From: an uncultured Clostridia bacterium | GTDB lineage: Bacteria; Bacillota; Clostridia; Christensenellales; Borkfalkiaceae | Length of the DNA: 64,000 bases | Direction of reading: 5' to 3' | Assembly (NCBI GenBank): GCA_947628505.1 | Contig: CANRAD010000002.1 | Span: 1 to 64,000, forward strand | Part shown: positions 27,527 to 36,630 of the stretch, in pieces | How the letters are laid out: every line of letters begins with the position of its first letter | How positions within the stretch are numbered: the stretch's first letter is position 1 | Made by a program: the position numbers and the translations under genes | The notes under the pieces: generated by a model | What the model was told of the DNA's origin: nothing | Seen by the model: the letters and a program-made list of their open reading frames with translations, nothing else | Databases searched by the model: none

Positions 27527-28354
27527 TTAATTGATTCTCTTTAATATAAATTTGGAAGTAGGATTCTTCTTCTTTCTCGTCTTGTAGCCGAGAGCGGGTT
27601 TGCCCCAAGGCGTCATAGGTCCGGCATGGCCTACGGGGCTCTTGCCTTCGCCGCCGCCGTGAGGGTGGTCGTTGGGGTTCATGACCGAACCGCGGACCGT
27701 GGGACGGATTCCGAGATAGCGCGTCTTGCCCGCCTTGCCTATGCGTATTATCTCATGCTCGACGTTGCCGACCTGTCCTATCGTCGCCTTGCAGCCGATG
27801 GGCACGAGCCTCATTTCGCCGGAGGGCATCTTCAACGTTGCGTAAGCGCCTTCTTTCGCCATTATCTGCGCGGATATTCCCGCCGCTCTCGCAACCTGCG
27901 CGCCCCTGCCGGGTTTGAGCTCTATCGCGTGAACAACCGTACCTACGGGGATTTCCGAAAGCGGCAACGCGTTGCCCGATTTTATGTCTGCGCCGGCTCC
28001 GGAAACGACCTTGTCGCCTACGTTGAGGCCTATGGGAGCGAGTATATATCTCTTTTCGCCGTCCGCATAAGCGAGAAGGGCTATATTGGCCGAACGGTTG
28101 GGATCGTACTGTATGGATTTTACCGTTGCGGGAATTCCGTCCTTATTGCGCTTGAAATCTATTACTCTGTACTTTATTCTGTTGCCGCCGCCGATATGGC
28201 GAACGGTTATCTTGCCCTGATTGTTTCTGCCGCCCGTCTTGCGCTTGTCGTGAAGGAGCGATCTCTCGGGCTTTTCGCCCGTAAGCTCCGTATAAGCGCT
28301 TACCGTCATGAATCTGCGCGCGGCGGAGGTGGGTTTATACCTTTTGATAGCCAT
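27527..28354 (-). CDS. rplB: 50S ribosomal protein L2
   Basis: Essential for subunit joining and the peptidyl transferase centre. 275 aa with the conserved histidine region [17 protein letters not shown] near residue 226 and a basic C-terminus. Confidence 0.98.
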   Translation of the reverse strand: MAIKRYKPTSAARRFMTVSAYTELTGEKPERSLLHDKRKTGGRNNQGKITVRHIGGGNRIKYRVIDFKRNKDGIPATVKSIQYDPNRSANIALLAYADGEKRYILAPIGLNVGDKVVSGAGADIKSGNALPLSEIPVGTVVHAIELKPGRGAQVARAAGISAQIMAKEGAYATLKMPSGEMRLVPIGCKATIGQVGNVEHEIIRIGKAGKTRYLGIRPTVRGSVMNPNDHPHGGGEGKSPVGHAGPMTPWGKPALGYKTRKKKNPTSKFILKRIN

Positions 28355-28366
28355 TTTTACGCCTCC

Positions 28367-28657
28367 TTAGGATAACGAGTCGAAGTACTCAATCGTCTTG
28401 GAGTCAGCTTTGAGCTGAACGATTGCCTTCTTGTAGTCGGGAGTGTATCCTTCGTTCCTTCCCATTCTCTTTTTCTTGCCGTTGCAGTTTACGGTGTTTA
28501 CGCTCTTTACGCTCACTCCGAACAACTTTTCAACGGCGGCCTTTATCTGGGCCTTGTCGGCCGATTTCTTTACGATGAACGTGTACTTCTTATCGGCTAT
28601 TCCGTCGTAACCCTTTTCCGTGAGGAGGGGCTTTATGATTATATCTTCCGCGAACAT
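28367..28657 (-). CDS. rplW: 50S ribosomal protein L23
   Basis: Docking site of trigger factor and SRP at the tunnel exit. 96 aa with IKPLLTEKGYDGIADKKYTF. Its ATG shares a base with the rplD stop (TAATG). Confidence 0.97.
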   Translation of the reverse strand: MFAEDIIIKPLLTEKGYDGIADKKYTFIVKKSADKAQIKAAVEKLFGVSVKSVNTVNCNGKKKRMGRNEGYTPDYKKAIVQLKADSKTIEYFDSLS

Positions 28658-29283
28658 TATTCTCCGTAGACCTCCTCTATTTTCTCTACCGCCGCTTTGG
28701 TCATTACAACCTTGTTGTTTGCGACGATTTCGTAAGTCGATACCTGCGCGACGGGAAGGGTGGAAAGTCCTTTTATGTTTCTGGCCGCGAGAATTACTTT
28801 CTCGTTGTTGTCGTCCATGACTACCACAGCCGTCTTTCCGAGGCCGAGGGCCTTTTTGAACGCCGCCATCTCCTTTGTCTTTCCTTCCTTTACTTCGAGG
28901 TTATCTATAACCACGAATTCGCCGTCCGCCACCTTTTTGGAGAGCGCCGACAAGAGCGCTCCCGTTTTGGCCTTCTTGTTCATGGCTTTGGAGAAGTCGC
29001 GGGGCTTGGGTGCGAAAACGACGCCGCCCTTTATCCATTGGGGAGCTCTTATGGAGCCCTGACGGGCGTTGCCAGTTCCCTTCTGTCTCCAAGGCTTCTT
29101 TCCGCCGCCCCTCACTTCCGTGCGGGTGAGCGTTGATTTCGTGCCCTGTCTCTCGTTTGCAAGACGCGTTACCACCGCCTGATGAATGAGAGCCTCGTTG
29201 TATTCCGCTCCGAAAACTTTTTCGCTGAGCTCCATCGTTCCGGCCTCGGTGCCGTCCATCTTATATACTTTAATATTAGGCAT
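28657..29283 (-). CDS. rplD: 50S ribosomal protein L4
   Basis: Large-subunit assembly protein; in E. coli also represses the S10 operon through its leader. 208 aa with the tunnel loop TRTEVRGGGKKPWRQKGTGN (about 54-73). Confidence 0.97.
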   Translation of the reverse strand: MPNIKVYKMDGTEAGTMELSEKVFGAEYNEALIHQAVVTRLANERQGTKSTLTRTEVRGGGKKPWRQKGTGNARQGSIRAPQWIKGGVVFAPKPRDFSKAMNKKAKTGALLSALSKKVADGEFVVIDNLEVKEGKTKEMAAFKKALGLGKTAVVVMDDNNEKVILAARNIKGLSTLPVAQVSTYEIVANNKVVMTKAAVEKIEEVYGE

Positions 29284-29297
29284 TTGAATGGTCCTCC

Positions 29298-29927
29298 TTA
29301 TTTAACGGTGTCGTTTATGGTTACGACAGCGCCGTTGGGCCCGGGCACCGAGCCTTTAATAAGCAAGCAGTTTCTCTCTGCGTCGACTCTTACTATTTCA
29401 AGGTTCTGCACGGTTACGTTTTCAACGCCGTACTGACCTGCGAGCCGCTTGTTCTTGAATACCCTCGAAGGCGAGCTGTTCGCGCCCATTGAGCCGGGCT
29501 CTCTGTGCACGGGGCCTACGCCGTGGGTTTCTTTGAGTCTATGCTGATTCCATCTCTTTATTACGCCCGAAAAACCGTGGCCTTTGGAGACGCCGTGAAC
29601 GTCCACCTTGTCTCCGGCGGAGAATACGTCCGCCTTTATCTCCTTGCCCACTTCGTAGGAAGAAGCGTTGTCCACGCGGAACTCTTTGAGCACTTTGCAC
29701 GGCTTTACTCCGGCTTTTTTGAACTGTCCGAGTTCGGGTTTTGTGAGAGATTTTTCCTTGGCCTCGTCAAAACCGAGCTTCAAAGCGGAATATCCGTCTT
29801 TTTCAACAGTTTTGATCTGAACCACGGGGCACGGGCCCGCTTCTATTACCGTTACGGGAATGACCTTGCCCTCCGCCGTAAATATCTGCGTCATGCCAGC
29901 TTTACGGCCGATGATTGCTTTATTCAT
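29298..29927 (-). CDS. rplC: 50S ribosomal protein L3
   Basis: Early-assembly large-subunit protein. 209 aa, [20 protein letters not shown], and the loop [12 protein letters not shown] containing the glutamine-neighbouring region reaching the peptidyl transferase centre. It is separated from rpsJ by 164 bases with no gene; GGAGG precedes the ATG. Confidence 0.97.
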   Translation of the reverse strand: MNKAIIGRKAGMTQIFTAEGKVIPVTVIEAGPCPVVQIKTVEKDGYSALKLGFDEAKEKSLTKPELGQFKKAGVKPCKVLKEFRVDNASSYEVGKEIKADVFSAGDKVDVHGVSKGHGFSGVIKRWNQHRLKETHGVGPVHREPGSMGANSSPSRVFKNKRLAGQYGVENVTVQNLEIVRVDAERNCLLIKGSVPGPNGAVVTINDTVK

Positions 29928-30091
29928 TGATAAAGTTCCTCCTTTTTTATTTTGAAGATACCGCGTCCGACCGTTGCGCCGTTTCCGTCGTCGGCCGCAC
30001 GTAGAGTATCAAAACATCTTGTATTTACCGTATCCCGCGTATTGCGGGCGTTGCGGGTTTTCGCGATTTGAGAGCGATGTTCGTAATCCGC

Positions 30092-30391
30092 TTACAGCTT
30101 GATTTTTATATCTACGCCGGCAGGCAGATGAACCGTGTCGAGAAGTTTCGCGTTGGGCGTGTAGATATCTATTATTCTCTTATAGGTTCTCTGCTCGAAC
30201 TGTTCGCGACTGTCCTTGTCCTTGTGGGGGGAACGGAGAATGGTTACTATCTCTTTCTCCGTGGGAAGGGGAACGGGGCCCGAAATTTTGGCGCCGCTCT
30301 TCTTCATCGTCTCCACTATGCGCTGCGCCGCAAGGTCCACAAGCTCGTGGTCATATGCGGCCAATTTGATTCTGATTTTCTGTCCTGCCAT
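30092..30391 (-). CDS. rpsJ: 30S ribosomal protein S10 (NusE)
   Basis: Small-subunit head protein that also works with NusB in antitermination. 99 aa, [20 protein letters not shown] to VDIKIKL. First gene of the cluster, expressed from the consensus promoter at 30634-30662 through a leader of about 236 bases. GAGGAG precedes the ATG. Confidence 0.97.
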   Translation of the reverse strand: MAGQKIRIKLAAYDHELVDLAAQRIVETMKKSGAKISGPVPLPTEKEIVTILRSPHKDKDSREQFEQRTYKRIIDIYTPNAKLLDTVHLPAGVDIKIKL

Positions 30392-30627
30392 AATTACTCC
30401 TCTTTATACTAACAAAAAATATTTTCTCTCGTGTCAACTTAACCGTGTGTATCGCGGTTTTTGCACTAAAAAAACACCGAAAAGGTGTTCATGAACGCAA
30501 AAGCCACGGTTAGTCGCCCGGATCGAGCCCGGACATTTGTCAGCGCAAATTATCTGCCGCCGCCGCTTTTTACGGGGATTTTCAGTAACTTTGCGCCTCA
30601 ACCCATACGCACTTTTTTCAAACACGC
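30392..30627 (-). promoter_or_regulatory. S10-cluster leader with nested attenuator-like structure
   Basis: About 236 untranslated bases lie between the predicted start and the rpsJ ATG. They hold an intrinsic terminator (30467-30490). This terminator lies inside a larger stem whose arms match perfectly: CACGGTT (30505-30511) with AACCGTG (30441-30447), and GCAAAA (30497-30502) with TTTTGC (30459-30464). The GC-rich GAGCCCGG/CCGGGCTC-like stretch near 30515-30545 is upstream. The design suggests control by premature termination, but no known ribosomal leader family is recognised. Confidence 0.6.
30467..30490 (-). terminator. Terminator-like hairpin within the S10 leader
   Basis: Minus-strand AACACC-tttt(c)-GGTGTT stem (30473-30489) followed by seven T residues (30468-30474 region), 76 bases before rpsJ. 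Confidence 0.75.
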
Positions 30628-30633
30628 TCAGCT

Positions 30634-30662
30634 ATTATATTAAATATCTATTTAATTGTCAA
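30634..30662 (-). promoter_or_regulatory. Promoter of the S10-spc-alpha cluster
   Basis: Perfect consensus on the minus strand: TTGACA (30657-30662), 17-base AT-rich spacer, TATAAT (30634-30639). Confidence 0.9.
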
Positions 30663-31050
30663 GAAAATTTTTGCCGTTTTTGCGGCTTTTTAAGCCTTTT
30701 TTTGCCCGTTTTGCGCCGTATTGCCGCAGTTTTGAAGGTTTTCGCAAAAATTGTGTCCCGCTCTCGCAAAACAACACAAGATATTGATAATTTCCGACAA
30801 ATTATTCCCTCCTTTTTGTCCGCAAAATCGGCGCAAACGGGGGTATTATATTTTCTTATGGACTTTTTAAAATGTTATATAGCAGAATTTTTGTGATAAA
30901 TTGACAAAATAAAGTGAAAATTACCGCCGAAAAGCGTTAAAAACTCAAAAAGCGCTTAACAAGGCTTGCGAAAAGCGGATAAGCCGCAAGGTTTGCGAAG
31001 CGCCTGATACGGCCTCTTGAAAACATGGGCTTTAAAATGATTTTTACCCC
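30663..31050. other. 388-bp gap between divergent transcripts, no gene seen
   Basis: AT-rich spacer between the S10 promoter (leftward) and the EF-G-like promoter (rightward). It contains long T tracts and a TTGACA at 30901-30906 without a matching -10, and an imperfect tandem duplication of about 27 bases at 30961-31014. I see no coding region or structured RNA I can name. Confidence 0.5.
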
Positions 31051-31079
31051 TTGAAAAAAGCGGCGATATATTATATAAT
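31051..31079 (+). promoter_or_regulatory. Promoter of the EF-G-like gene
   Basis: TTGAAA (31051-31056), spacer 17, TATAAT (31074-31079). Confidence 0.75.
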
Positions 31080-31123
31080 GGAATAGATAATTGCCTCAAA
31101 GGCATGATAAGGCGGAAACAAAT

Positions 31124-33169
31124 ATGAACATTACAGCAAAGAACATAAGAAACATTGCCGTGATAGGGCACAGCGGCGAAGGCAAAACCACGCTCTCCGA
31201 AGCGATGCTCTATAACGGCGGAGCGACCGACAGAATGGGCAAGATTCCCGACGGAACGACCGTGATGGATTACGACGACCTCGAAAAGAGCAAGCAGTTT
31301 TCCATATACGCTTCCGTGGCGTACCTCGTGTGGAAGGGCGTAAAGATAAATCTCATTGACTTGCCCGGTTTTTACGATTTCGAAGGCGAGCGCCACGAAG
31401 GTCTGGCGGCATGCGGCGCGGCGATACTCGTAATAGGCGCGAACGGCGTGCTTCCGATAGGCTCCGAGAGCGTCGTCGACTACTGTCTCAGACTCGGCAA
31501 GCCGCTCGTCATATTCATAAACGGCATGGATAAGGCCAACGCCGATTACCCGGGCACGATAAGAGCTCTCAAAGAGAAATACGCGGGCAAGCTCGCGCCC
31601 ATTCAGATACCCGTTATGAATGACGGAAAGATGACCGGATATATCAACGCAATTCAGGAAAAGGCCTACAAGTTCTCCTCCACCGGCCCCGTAGAGACGC
31701 CCGTGCCCGAAAACCTCGTTGCGAGCATGGAAGAGATGCAGTCAAGCCTTATGGAGACGGCGGCCGAAAACGACGACGTGCTGTTGGACAAGTATTTCTC
31801 CGACGGCAAGCTCACAAAGGACGAAACCGTGCACGGCATAAGAAAGGGCATTGCCGCCGGCTCGGTTATCCCGGTTATGGCGGGCAGCGCGCTGCAAAAT
31901 AAGGGCGTTATAAACCTTCTAGACGAGATAGTTCGCTATATGCCCACGGCCAACGAGAGGAAAAACTCATTCGCCACCGATTTTGCCGCGGACGAGGTCA
32001 TAAACGTAACATGCGAAGAGGACGGTCCCTTTGCCGCTCAGGTATTCAAGACGGTTTACGATCCGTACACGGGAAAACTCAACTATATAAAGATATTCCG
32101 GGGCTGCCTTAAAACGGGCATGACGCTCTACAACGCCAACAAGGGCAAGGAAGAGAGAATAGGTCAGATATTCGCTCTCCGCGGCAAAAAAGCCGAGTTG
32201 GTTACCGAGCTCACCGCGGGAGACATAGGCGCGGTGAACAAGCTCTCTTATACCGACACGAACGACACGCTCTGCGCCGTGGGCACCGATATTCAGTTCG
32301 ATCCCATAAACTTCCCCCGTCCCGCACTCTCGCTTGCGGTCAACGCCGTAGTCAAGGGCGACGAGGAAAAAATCTTCTCCGGATTCTCCAAGATGCGCGA
32401 AGAGGACTACACCTTCTCCATTGAAAAGCGCGCCGATACGGGCGAAATAATTCTGAGCGGGCAAGGCGAAATTCACCTCGAAGTGCTCGCAAAGAAACTC
32501 AAAGCGCGTTACGGCGTAGACGTTACTTTATCCGAGCCCCTCATCCCCTATCGCGAGACCATAAGAAAAACCGCCGTGGCGGAAGGCAAGCACAAGAAAC
32601 AATCCGGCGGACACGGACAATACGGACACTGCAAAGTTCGCTTCGAGCCGTGCGCGGAGGAATTCGAATTTGCCGACGAAGTTGTGGGCGGAGCCGTTCC
32701 CAAGCAGTACATTCCGGCGGTTGAAAGGGGCCTCAGGGAATGTATGTCGCGCGGCGTGCTCGCCGGCTACCCCGTAACGGGAGTAAGGGCCGTTCTGTTC
32801 GACGGAAGCTATCATGAGGTTGACTCTTCCGAAATGGCGTTCAAAGCGGCCGCGGCAATAGCTTTCCGCGAAGGGCTCAAAGCGGCAGACCCGGTGCTCC
32901 TTGAACCCGTGCTCAAAATCAAGATATCCGTGCCCGGAGAATATCTCGGCGCGGTAATGGGCGACATTTCAAAACGTCGCGGCAGAATTTCCGAGAGCGC
33001 GGCGGAAGGCGAAAACACAATAGTCGTAGCCGAAGCGCCCTTATCCGAAGTGGCAAAATACGCCACCGATTTGAGATCAATGACGCGCGGACAGGGCAAA
33101 TTCTCCACGGAATTCCTCCGCTATGAAGAAGTGCCGCCGCAGATAGCCGAAAAAATCATAAAGAACTGA
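31124..33169 (+). CDS. EF-G-like translational GTPase paralogue
   Basis: 681 aa with the full five-domain EF-G layout, ending in the family's C-terminal domain (MTRGQGKFSTEF). The P-loop GHSGEGKTT (14-22) and DLPG (G3) are intact. Two switches differ from true EF-G: the G2 RGITI segment with its essential threonine reads KQFSI, and the G4 NKxD reads NGMD. These changes mark the EF-G-like side family, whose role is not settled, rather than the main translocase. The ATG at 31124 has AAGGCGG nine bases upstream; an in-frame ATG 11 codons earlier lacks a site. The main fusA is not in the window. Confidence 0.88.
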   Translation: MNITAKNIRNIAVIGHSGEGKTTLSEAMLYNGGATDRMGKIPDGTTVMDYDDLEKSKQFSIYASVAYLVWKGVKINLIDLPGFYDFEGERHEGLAACGAAILVIGANGVLPIGSESVVDYCLRLGKPLVIFINGMDKANADYPGTIRALKEKYAGKLAPIQIPVMNDGKMTGYINAIQEKAYKFSSTGPVETPVPENLVASMEEMQSSLMETAAENDDVLLDKYFSDGKLTKDETVHGIRKGIAAGSVIPVMAGSALQNKGVINLLDEIVRYMPTANERKNSFATDFAADEVINVTCEEDGPFAAQVFKTVYDPYTGKLNYIKIFRGCLKTGMTLYNANKGKEERIGQIFALRGKKAELVTELTAGDIGAVNKLSYTDTNDTLCAVGTDIQFDPINFPRPALSLAVNAVVKGDEEKIFSGFSKMREEDYTFSIEKRADTGEIILSGQGEIHLEVLAKKLKARYGVDVTLSEPLIPYRETIRKTAVAEGKHKKQSGGHGQYGHCKVRFEPCAEEFEFADEVVGGAVPKQYIPAVERGLRECMSRGVLAGYPVTGVRAVLFDGSYHEVDSSEMAFKAAAAIAFREGLKAADPVLLEPVLKIKISVPGEYLGAVMGDISKRRGRISESAAEGENTIVVAEAPLSEVAKYATDLRSMTRGQGKFSTEFLRYEEVPPQIAEKIIKN

Positions 33170-33171
33170 CG

Positions 33172-33213
33172 AAAAAAATCACCGCCTCCGCGAAATCGCG
33201 GAGGCGGTTTTTT
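33172..33213. terminator. Bidirectional terminator between the EF-G-like and lipoprotein genes
   Basis: 11-bp GC stem (33182-33192 with 33197-33207, loop aaat), flanked by A7 on the left and T6 on the right, so it can end transcripts from both converging genes. Confidence 0.92.
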
Positions 33214-33223
33214 CAATTTCAAA

Positions 33224-34144
33224 TCAATAGCCCGTTACTTCTACTTTCTTTACGATTATGGGCTTGTGCGTAAGGTGGAAAGTCTGAGATATGTTGCGAT
33301 CGGTCTCCTGCTTGTCGGTCCATTCGTCCCAACCGTCTACGATGACCTCGTATGCGTCGGAATAGTCGGACATGCTGTCCCCTTCATTCGTGAGCGATTC
33401 CCGCACGGCCTCCACGAAATCGTCAAACGCGCCGATGTCGTTGACCTTGGCGAACACGCAGTAATCCTTGCTGGTGTAAGTAGAGGTCGTTCCGACCTGC
33501 AACGCAAATAATGACGTGGCGCAATTGGTTTTGTAATCCGCCACTATTTGCTGATCGGACGTGGGAAGCACGTACACGTGCTGCGTCGTTTCTTTCGTGT
33601 AATAGAACATTTTAAGGCAACCGTATTCATCCGAAAGCGCGCCTTTTTCTATTTCCTGATGTATATTGTTATAGAATTCGCCGATGAGCGTGGGATAGGG
33701 ATTGTCGAAATCCGCCTTGCCGGGGCCTTCGCCGTAAACCGAAGCGGACAGCTTGCCGTTCTCGAACAGAGATATATAGCTGTTGTCCTTAGAATGACTT
33801 TCGAGATAATCGCTGAGTCCGTTCATTTCCTTTGCGTTGGCATAGGAAGTCTCATCGTAGGAATATCCGCCCGTAAACCAATCGTTGGCGGTGTAGTTGT
33901 GAATGAGCATATTGTTATAGAAACCGCTGTCGGCAAGTTCTATGAAATGGCGTACCGTATGGGGATACATATTTCTGTAAAGAGTGTATTCTACGGAATA
34001 GCTCTCGCCTTCGAATTCAAACGTAATTTTCACCGAAGGATGCGCCGTCTCGGTGGAGCAACCGCTTGCCGCAAGAGGCAACACGCTCAATGCGCCCGCC
34101 AAAGAAAGAGCCAATATGCACTTTTTGAATTTTTTCCAAAACAT
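33224..34144 (-). CDS. Lipoprotein with a degenerate cyclophilin-type (peptidyl-prolyl isomerase) domain
   Basis: 306 aa. The N-terminus is a lipoprotein signal: basic start, hydrophobic core and lipobox LAASGC (C29), so it is anchored outside the membrane. The next region (VKITFEFEG ... YPHTVRHFIELADSGFYNNMLIHN, about 38-83, in outline) follows the cyclophilin plan PKTVENFxxLxxSGFYDGxxFHR, but the catalytic arginine in FHR is replaced (IHN) and QGG reads TGG. It may be a non-enzymatic chaperone or an isomerase with altered chemistry. It ends at a bidirectional terminator. No clear promoter was found upstream. Confidence 0.72.
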   Translation of the reverse strand: MFWKKFKKCILALSLAGALSVLPLAASGCSTETAHPSVKITFEFEGESYSVEYTLYRNMYPHTVRHFIELADSGFYNNMLIHNYTANDWFTGGYSYDETSYANAKEMNGLSDYLESHSKDNSYISLFENGKLSASVYGEGPGKADFDNPYPTLIGEFYNNIHQEIEKGALSDEYGCLKMFYYTKETTQHVYVLPTSDQQIVADYKTNCATSLFALQVGTTSTYTSKDYCVFAKVNDIGAFDDFVEAVRESLTNEGDSMSDYSDAYEVIVDGWDEWTDKQETDRNISQTFHLTHKPIIVKKVEVTGY

Positions 34145-34261
34145 AATATTCTACCGTTAATTATACTACTTTATTTTACTTTCAATTGATAAACTCGTCA
34201 AGCGATTTGACAACAGTTTGGAAAAATTATTAATCTTAGCGCGTTTTCGGCGCGCCGAACG

Positions 34262-34293
34262 AAAAAAGCCGCGCCTTTCGGGCGCGGCTTTTT
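34262..34293 (-). terminator. Terminator after rplL
   Basis: 8-bp GC stem (34268-34275 with 34281-34288) followed on the minus strand by six T residues (34262-34267). It shows that the rplJL transcript stops here and does not continue into rpoB. Confidence 0.9.
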
Positions 34294-34303
34294 ATTTCCG
34301 TGA

Positions 34304-34687
34304 TTATTCGAGAACGGCGTTTGCGCCTGCGGCTTTGAGGTCCGCAAGAATCTTCTCCGCCTCTTCCTTTGCAACGTTTTCTTTGAGCACGCCGCCCTTT
34401 TCAACAGCGGTTTTAGCCTCTACAAGGCCGAGACCGGTGAATGCGCGTACAACTTTGATAACGTCTATCTTCTTAGCGCCGGCGTCTTTGAGAACAACGT
34501 TGAATTCCGTCTTCTCCTCTGCTGCGGGCGCGCTTGCAGCTGCGGCGCCGGCTACGGGAGCGGCGGCTACGGCTACGGGAGCGGCGGCGCTTACGCCGAA
34601 CTCCTCTTCGATTGCTTTAACAAGCTCGTTCAATTCGAGAACGGTCATGCTCTTGATTTCTTCTATAAGTTTCTTAACGTCTGCCAT
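34304..34687 (-). CDS. rplL: 50S ribosomal protein L7/L12
   Basis: Stalk protein that recruits translation GTPases. 127 aa: N-terminal dimer domain, alanine-rich hinge (about 37-60) and the C-terminal domain ([20 protein letters not shown]). GGAG precedes the ATG. In most bacteria rpoB follows; here a terminator does. Confidence 0.97.
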   Translation of the reverse strand: MADVKKLIEEIKSMTVLELNELVKAIEEEFGVSAAAPVAVAAAPVAGAAAASAPAAEEKTEFNVVLKDAGAKKIDVIKVVRAFTGLGLVEAKTAVEKGGVLKENVAKEEAEKILADLKAAGANAVLE

Positions 34688-34762
34688 TTTTTAAAATCTC
34701 CTGATTGTTTTTTATTTTTTTGTTTTGCGCTCTTTTTCAGGCAACGCCCGCCCTGTCCGGAA

Positions 34763-35287
34763 TTATTGCGCTTTGCTCTGCGCAACCGCGTTGAGCGCAC
34801 GGGGCAACGCGCTTATCATATTTGAAAGCACGCCCGCAAGGTTCGCAACGGGTGCCTGCAAAGAGCCGAGCATCTTTGCAATAAGTTCCTCTCTCGAAGG
34901 CATGGTGGCAAGCGCCTTAACGCCGTTTTTATCGACGTACGCATTGTCTACAAAAGCGCTTTTAAGGACTATCTTCTGATCGTAATCCTTTGCCGCCGCA
35001 ACCATTACCTTAGCCGCGTTCATCTCGTCGCTGCCGAACGCTATCGCCGTAGGGCCGTTCAAATCGGCGTCGAAATCCTTAAAGCCGAGATCGTTCAACG
35101 CCTTTCTTACCAGCGTGTTCTTGTAGACTTTATAATCGCATCCGGCTTCGCGACACTTGCTTCTGAGCTCGGATACTTCCGCTACCGTGAGCTTATTATA
35201 GTCTACGAACACAACCGATTTCGCAGCTTTGATTTTCTGAGTAATCTCTTCTACGACTACCTTTTTTGCTTCGAAATTAGCCGACAA
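34763..35287 (-). CDS. rplJ: 50S ribosomal protein L10
   Basis: Holds the L7/L12 dimers on the stalk and represses its own mRNA through the L10 leader. 174 aa, SANFEAKKVVVEEITQKI after the initiator. The start codon is TTG (35285-35287) with AGGAGG six bases upstream; no in-frame ATG is near, so this rare start is well supported. Confidence 0.94.
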   Translation of the reverse strand: MSANFEAKKVVVEEITQKIKAAKSVVFVDYNKLTVAEVSELRSKCREAGCDYKVYKNTLVRKALNDLGFKDFDADLNGPTAIAFGSDEMNAAKVMVAAAKDYDQKIVLKSAFVDNAYVDKNGVKALATMPSREELIAKMLGSLQAPVANLAGVLSNMISALPRALNAVAQSKAQ

Positions 35288-35289
35288 TT

Positions 35290-35449
35290 TTTACCTCCTG
35301 TGCCGGGAATAACCCCGACGTGTTAAAAATAAATCCCCGCCGCCGAAGAGGAGACAGGGATAAAAAGAGAGTTCTCTTTTTTAACTTGCTATCTGCCTCC
35401 GCGGGATATTGAGCTCACGCACCCGCTTCTACGGCTGAATTTTATTTAC
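35290..35449 (-). promoter_or_regulatory. L10 leader (autoregulatory RNA of rplJL)
   Basis: In transcript sense the leader has the conserved hairpin GCGGGUGCGUGAGCUCAAUA closed by CCCGC (35401-35426), followed by GGAGGCAGAUAGCAAGUU. Next come a hairpin AAAAAGAGA-AC-TCTCTTTTT (about 35362-35381) and an AUCCC/GGGAU stem with a T-rich tail (35325-35361). This matches the known L10 leader plan in Bacillota, in which L10(L12)4 binding favours termination. Confidence 0.8.
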
Positions 35450-35455
35450 GTTGTA

Positions 35456-35484
35456 ATTATATCCGCCGTCCGAGCCTTTGTCAA
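35456..35484 (-). promoter_or_regulatory. Promoter of rplJ-rplL
   Basis: Perfect minus-strand TTGACA (35479-35484), spacer 17, TATAAT (35456-35461), just after the rplA stop codon. Confidence 0.9.
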
Positions 35485-35502
35485 CTCATTTTGCGGCGCT
35501 TG

Positions 35503-36192
35503 TTAAATCTTGTTGTAGTTTACTTTCACGCCCGGGCCCATAGTGGAAGTCATTGTAACGCTCTTTATATACTGACCTTTCGCCGCGGCGGGTTTCGCCT
35601 TGACGATCGCGTCCATAAGCGCCGAGAAGTTCTCGGCTATTTTTTCGACGCCGAAAGACTTCTTGCCGATGGCGACGTGAATTATCGCCGTTTTGTCGAG
35701 ACGGTATTCCACTTTACCTGCTTTGACTTCTTTTATGGCCTTGGCCACGTCCATCGTTACGGTTCCGCTCTTGGGATTGGGCATAAGACCTTTGGGGCCG
35801 AGCACGCGGCCTATTCTGCCGACCATGCCCATCATATCGGGAGTGGTGATAACCACGTCGAAATCAAACCAATTGTCCTTCTGGATACGGGCGATGACCT
35901 CTTCGGCGCCTACGTAATCCGCGCCGGCAGCCAATGCCGCGTCCGCCTTTTCGCCTTTTGCGATGACGAGCACTCTGAGAGTTTTACCGGTGCCGTTGGG
36001 AAGTACCAAAACTCCGCGGACCTGCTGATCCGCTTGTCTCGGATCGACGCCCAAACGCACGTGCAATTCTATGGTTTCGTCGAATTTCGCCTTCGCGTTG
36101 TCTATAACTATTTTCGTCGCTTCCTGAAGCTCATAGGCTTTGGAGCGGTCATACGATTTTATGCTTTCGGCATATTTTTTAGCCATCTTCAT
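35503..36192 (-). CDS. rplA: 50S ribosomal protein L1
   Basis: Builds the L1 stalk that escorts the E-site tRNA out; often represses rplKA. 229 aa, [20 protein letters not shown] and the signature near [19 protein letters not shown] seven bases before the ATG at 36190-36192 favours this start over a second ATG two codons on. Confidence 0.97.
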   Translation of the reverse strand: MKMAKKYAESIKSYDRSKAYELQEATKIVIDNAKAKFDETIELHVRLGVDPRQADQQVRGVLVLPNGTGKTLRVLVIAKGEKADAALAAGADYVGAEEVIARIQKDNWFDFDVVITTPDMMGMVGRIGRVLGPKGLMPNPKSGTVTMDVAKAIKEVKAGKVEYRLDKTAIIHVAIGKKSFGVEKIAENFSALMDAIVKAKPAAAKGQYIKSVTMTSTMGPGVKVNYNKI

Positions 36193-36204
36193 ATGCGTAC
36201 CTCC

Positions 36205-36630
36205 TTACTCCTCCACCGTTATGCCCATAGAACGCGCGGTGCCCTTGACCATCGTCTTGGCCGCTTCTATATCGTAGCAGTTGAGATCGGGCAATTTAGT
36301 TTTGGCGATCTCTTCCACCTGAGCCTTGGTGAGCTTGCCGACTTTGTCTCTGTTCGGACGCGCGCTCGCAGTCTCTATGCCCAGAGCCTTCTTGATAAGC
36401 ACGGGCGTGGGGGGCGTTTTGAGCACGAAAGTGAAACTTCTGTCCTGATAGATAGTTACCACGCAAGGGATTATAAGTCCCGCCTGCGCCGCCGTCTTTG
36501 CGTTGAATTCCTTGGTAAACCCGGGTATGTTGATACCGTGGGGGCCGAGCGTGGAGCCTACGGGAGGCGCCGGAGTGGCCTTACCTGCGGGAAGCTGCAA
36601 CTTTACTACGGCCGTTATTTTCTTTGCCAT
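36205..36630 (-). CDS. rplK: 50S ribosomal protein L11
   Basis: Stalk-base protein needed for factor GTPase activation and stringent response. 141 aa with [20 protein letters not shown] (about 21-40). Twelve bases from rplA, 133 from nusG. Confidence 0.97.
   Translation of the reverse strand: MAKKITAVVKLQLPAGKATPAPPVGSTLGPHGINIPGFTKEFNAKTAAQAGLIIPCVVTIYQDRSFTFVLKTPPTPVLIKKALGIETASARPNRDKVGKLTKAQVEEIAKTKLPDLNCYDIEAAKTMVKGTARSMGITVEE

Noticed and set aside
30432-30437. TTGACA on the minus strand just before rpsJ considered as a second promoter
   Set aside because: The only acceptable -10 (TATAAA) is 23 bases away, too far for sigma-A.
30901-30906. TTGACA in the gap before the EF-G-like gene
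   Set aside because: No -10 box at 16-18 bases; the promoter at 31051-31079 is much better.
30961-31014. Imperfect tandem duplication of about 27 bases
   Set aside because: Only the first half of each unit matches well; too weak to call a repeat element.
31124-33169. Calling this gene the main elongation factor G (fusA)
   Set aside because: The G2 threonine region and NKxD are not conserved, which fits the EF-G-like side family.
35290-35449. T-box or amino acid riboswitch in this leader
   Set aside because: The hairpin and downstream order match the L10 leader, and the gene is rplJ.
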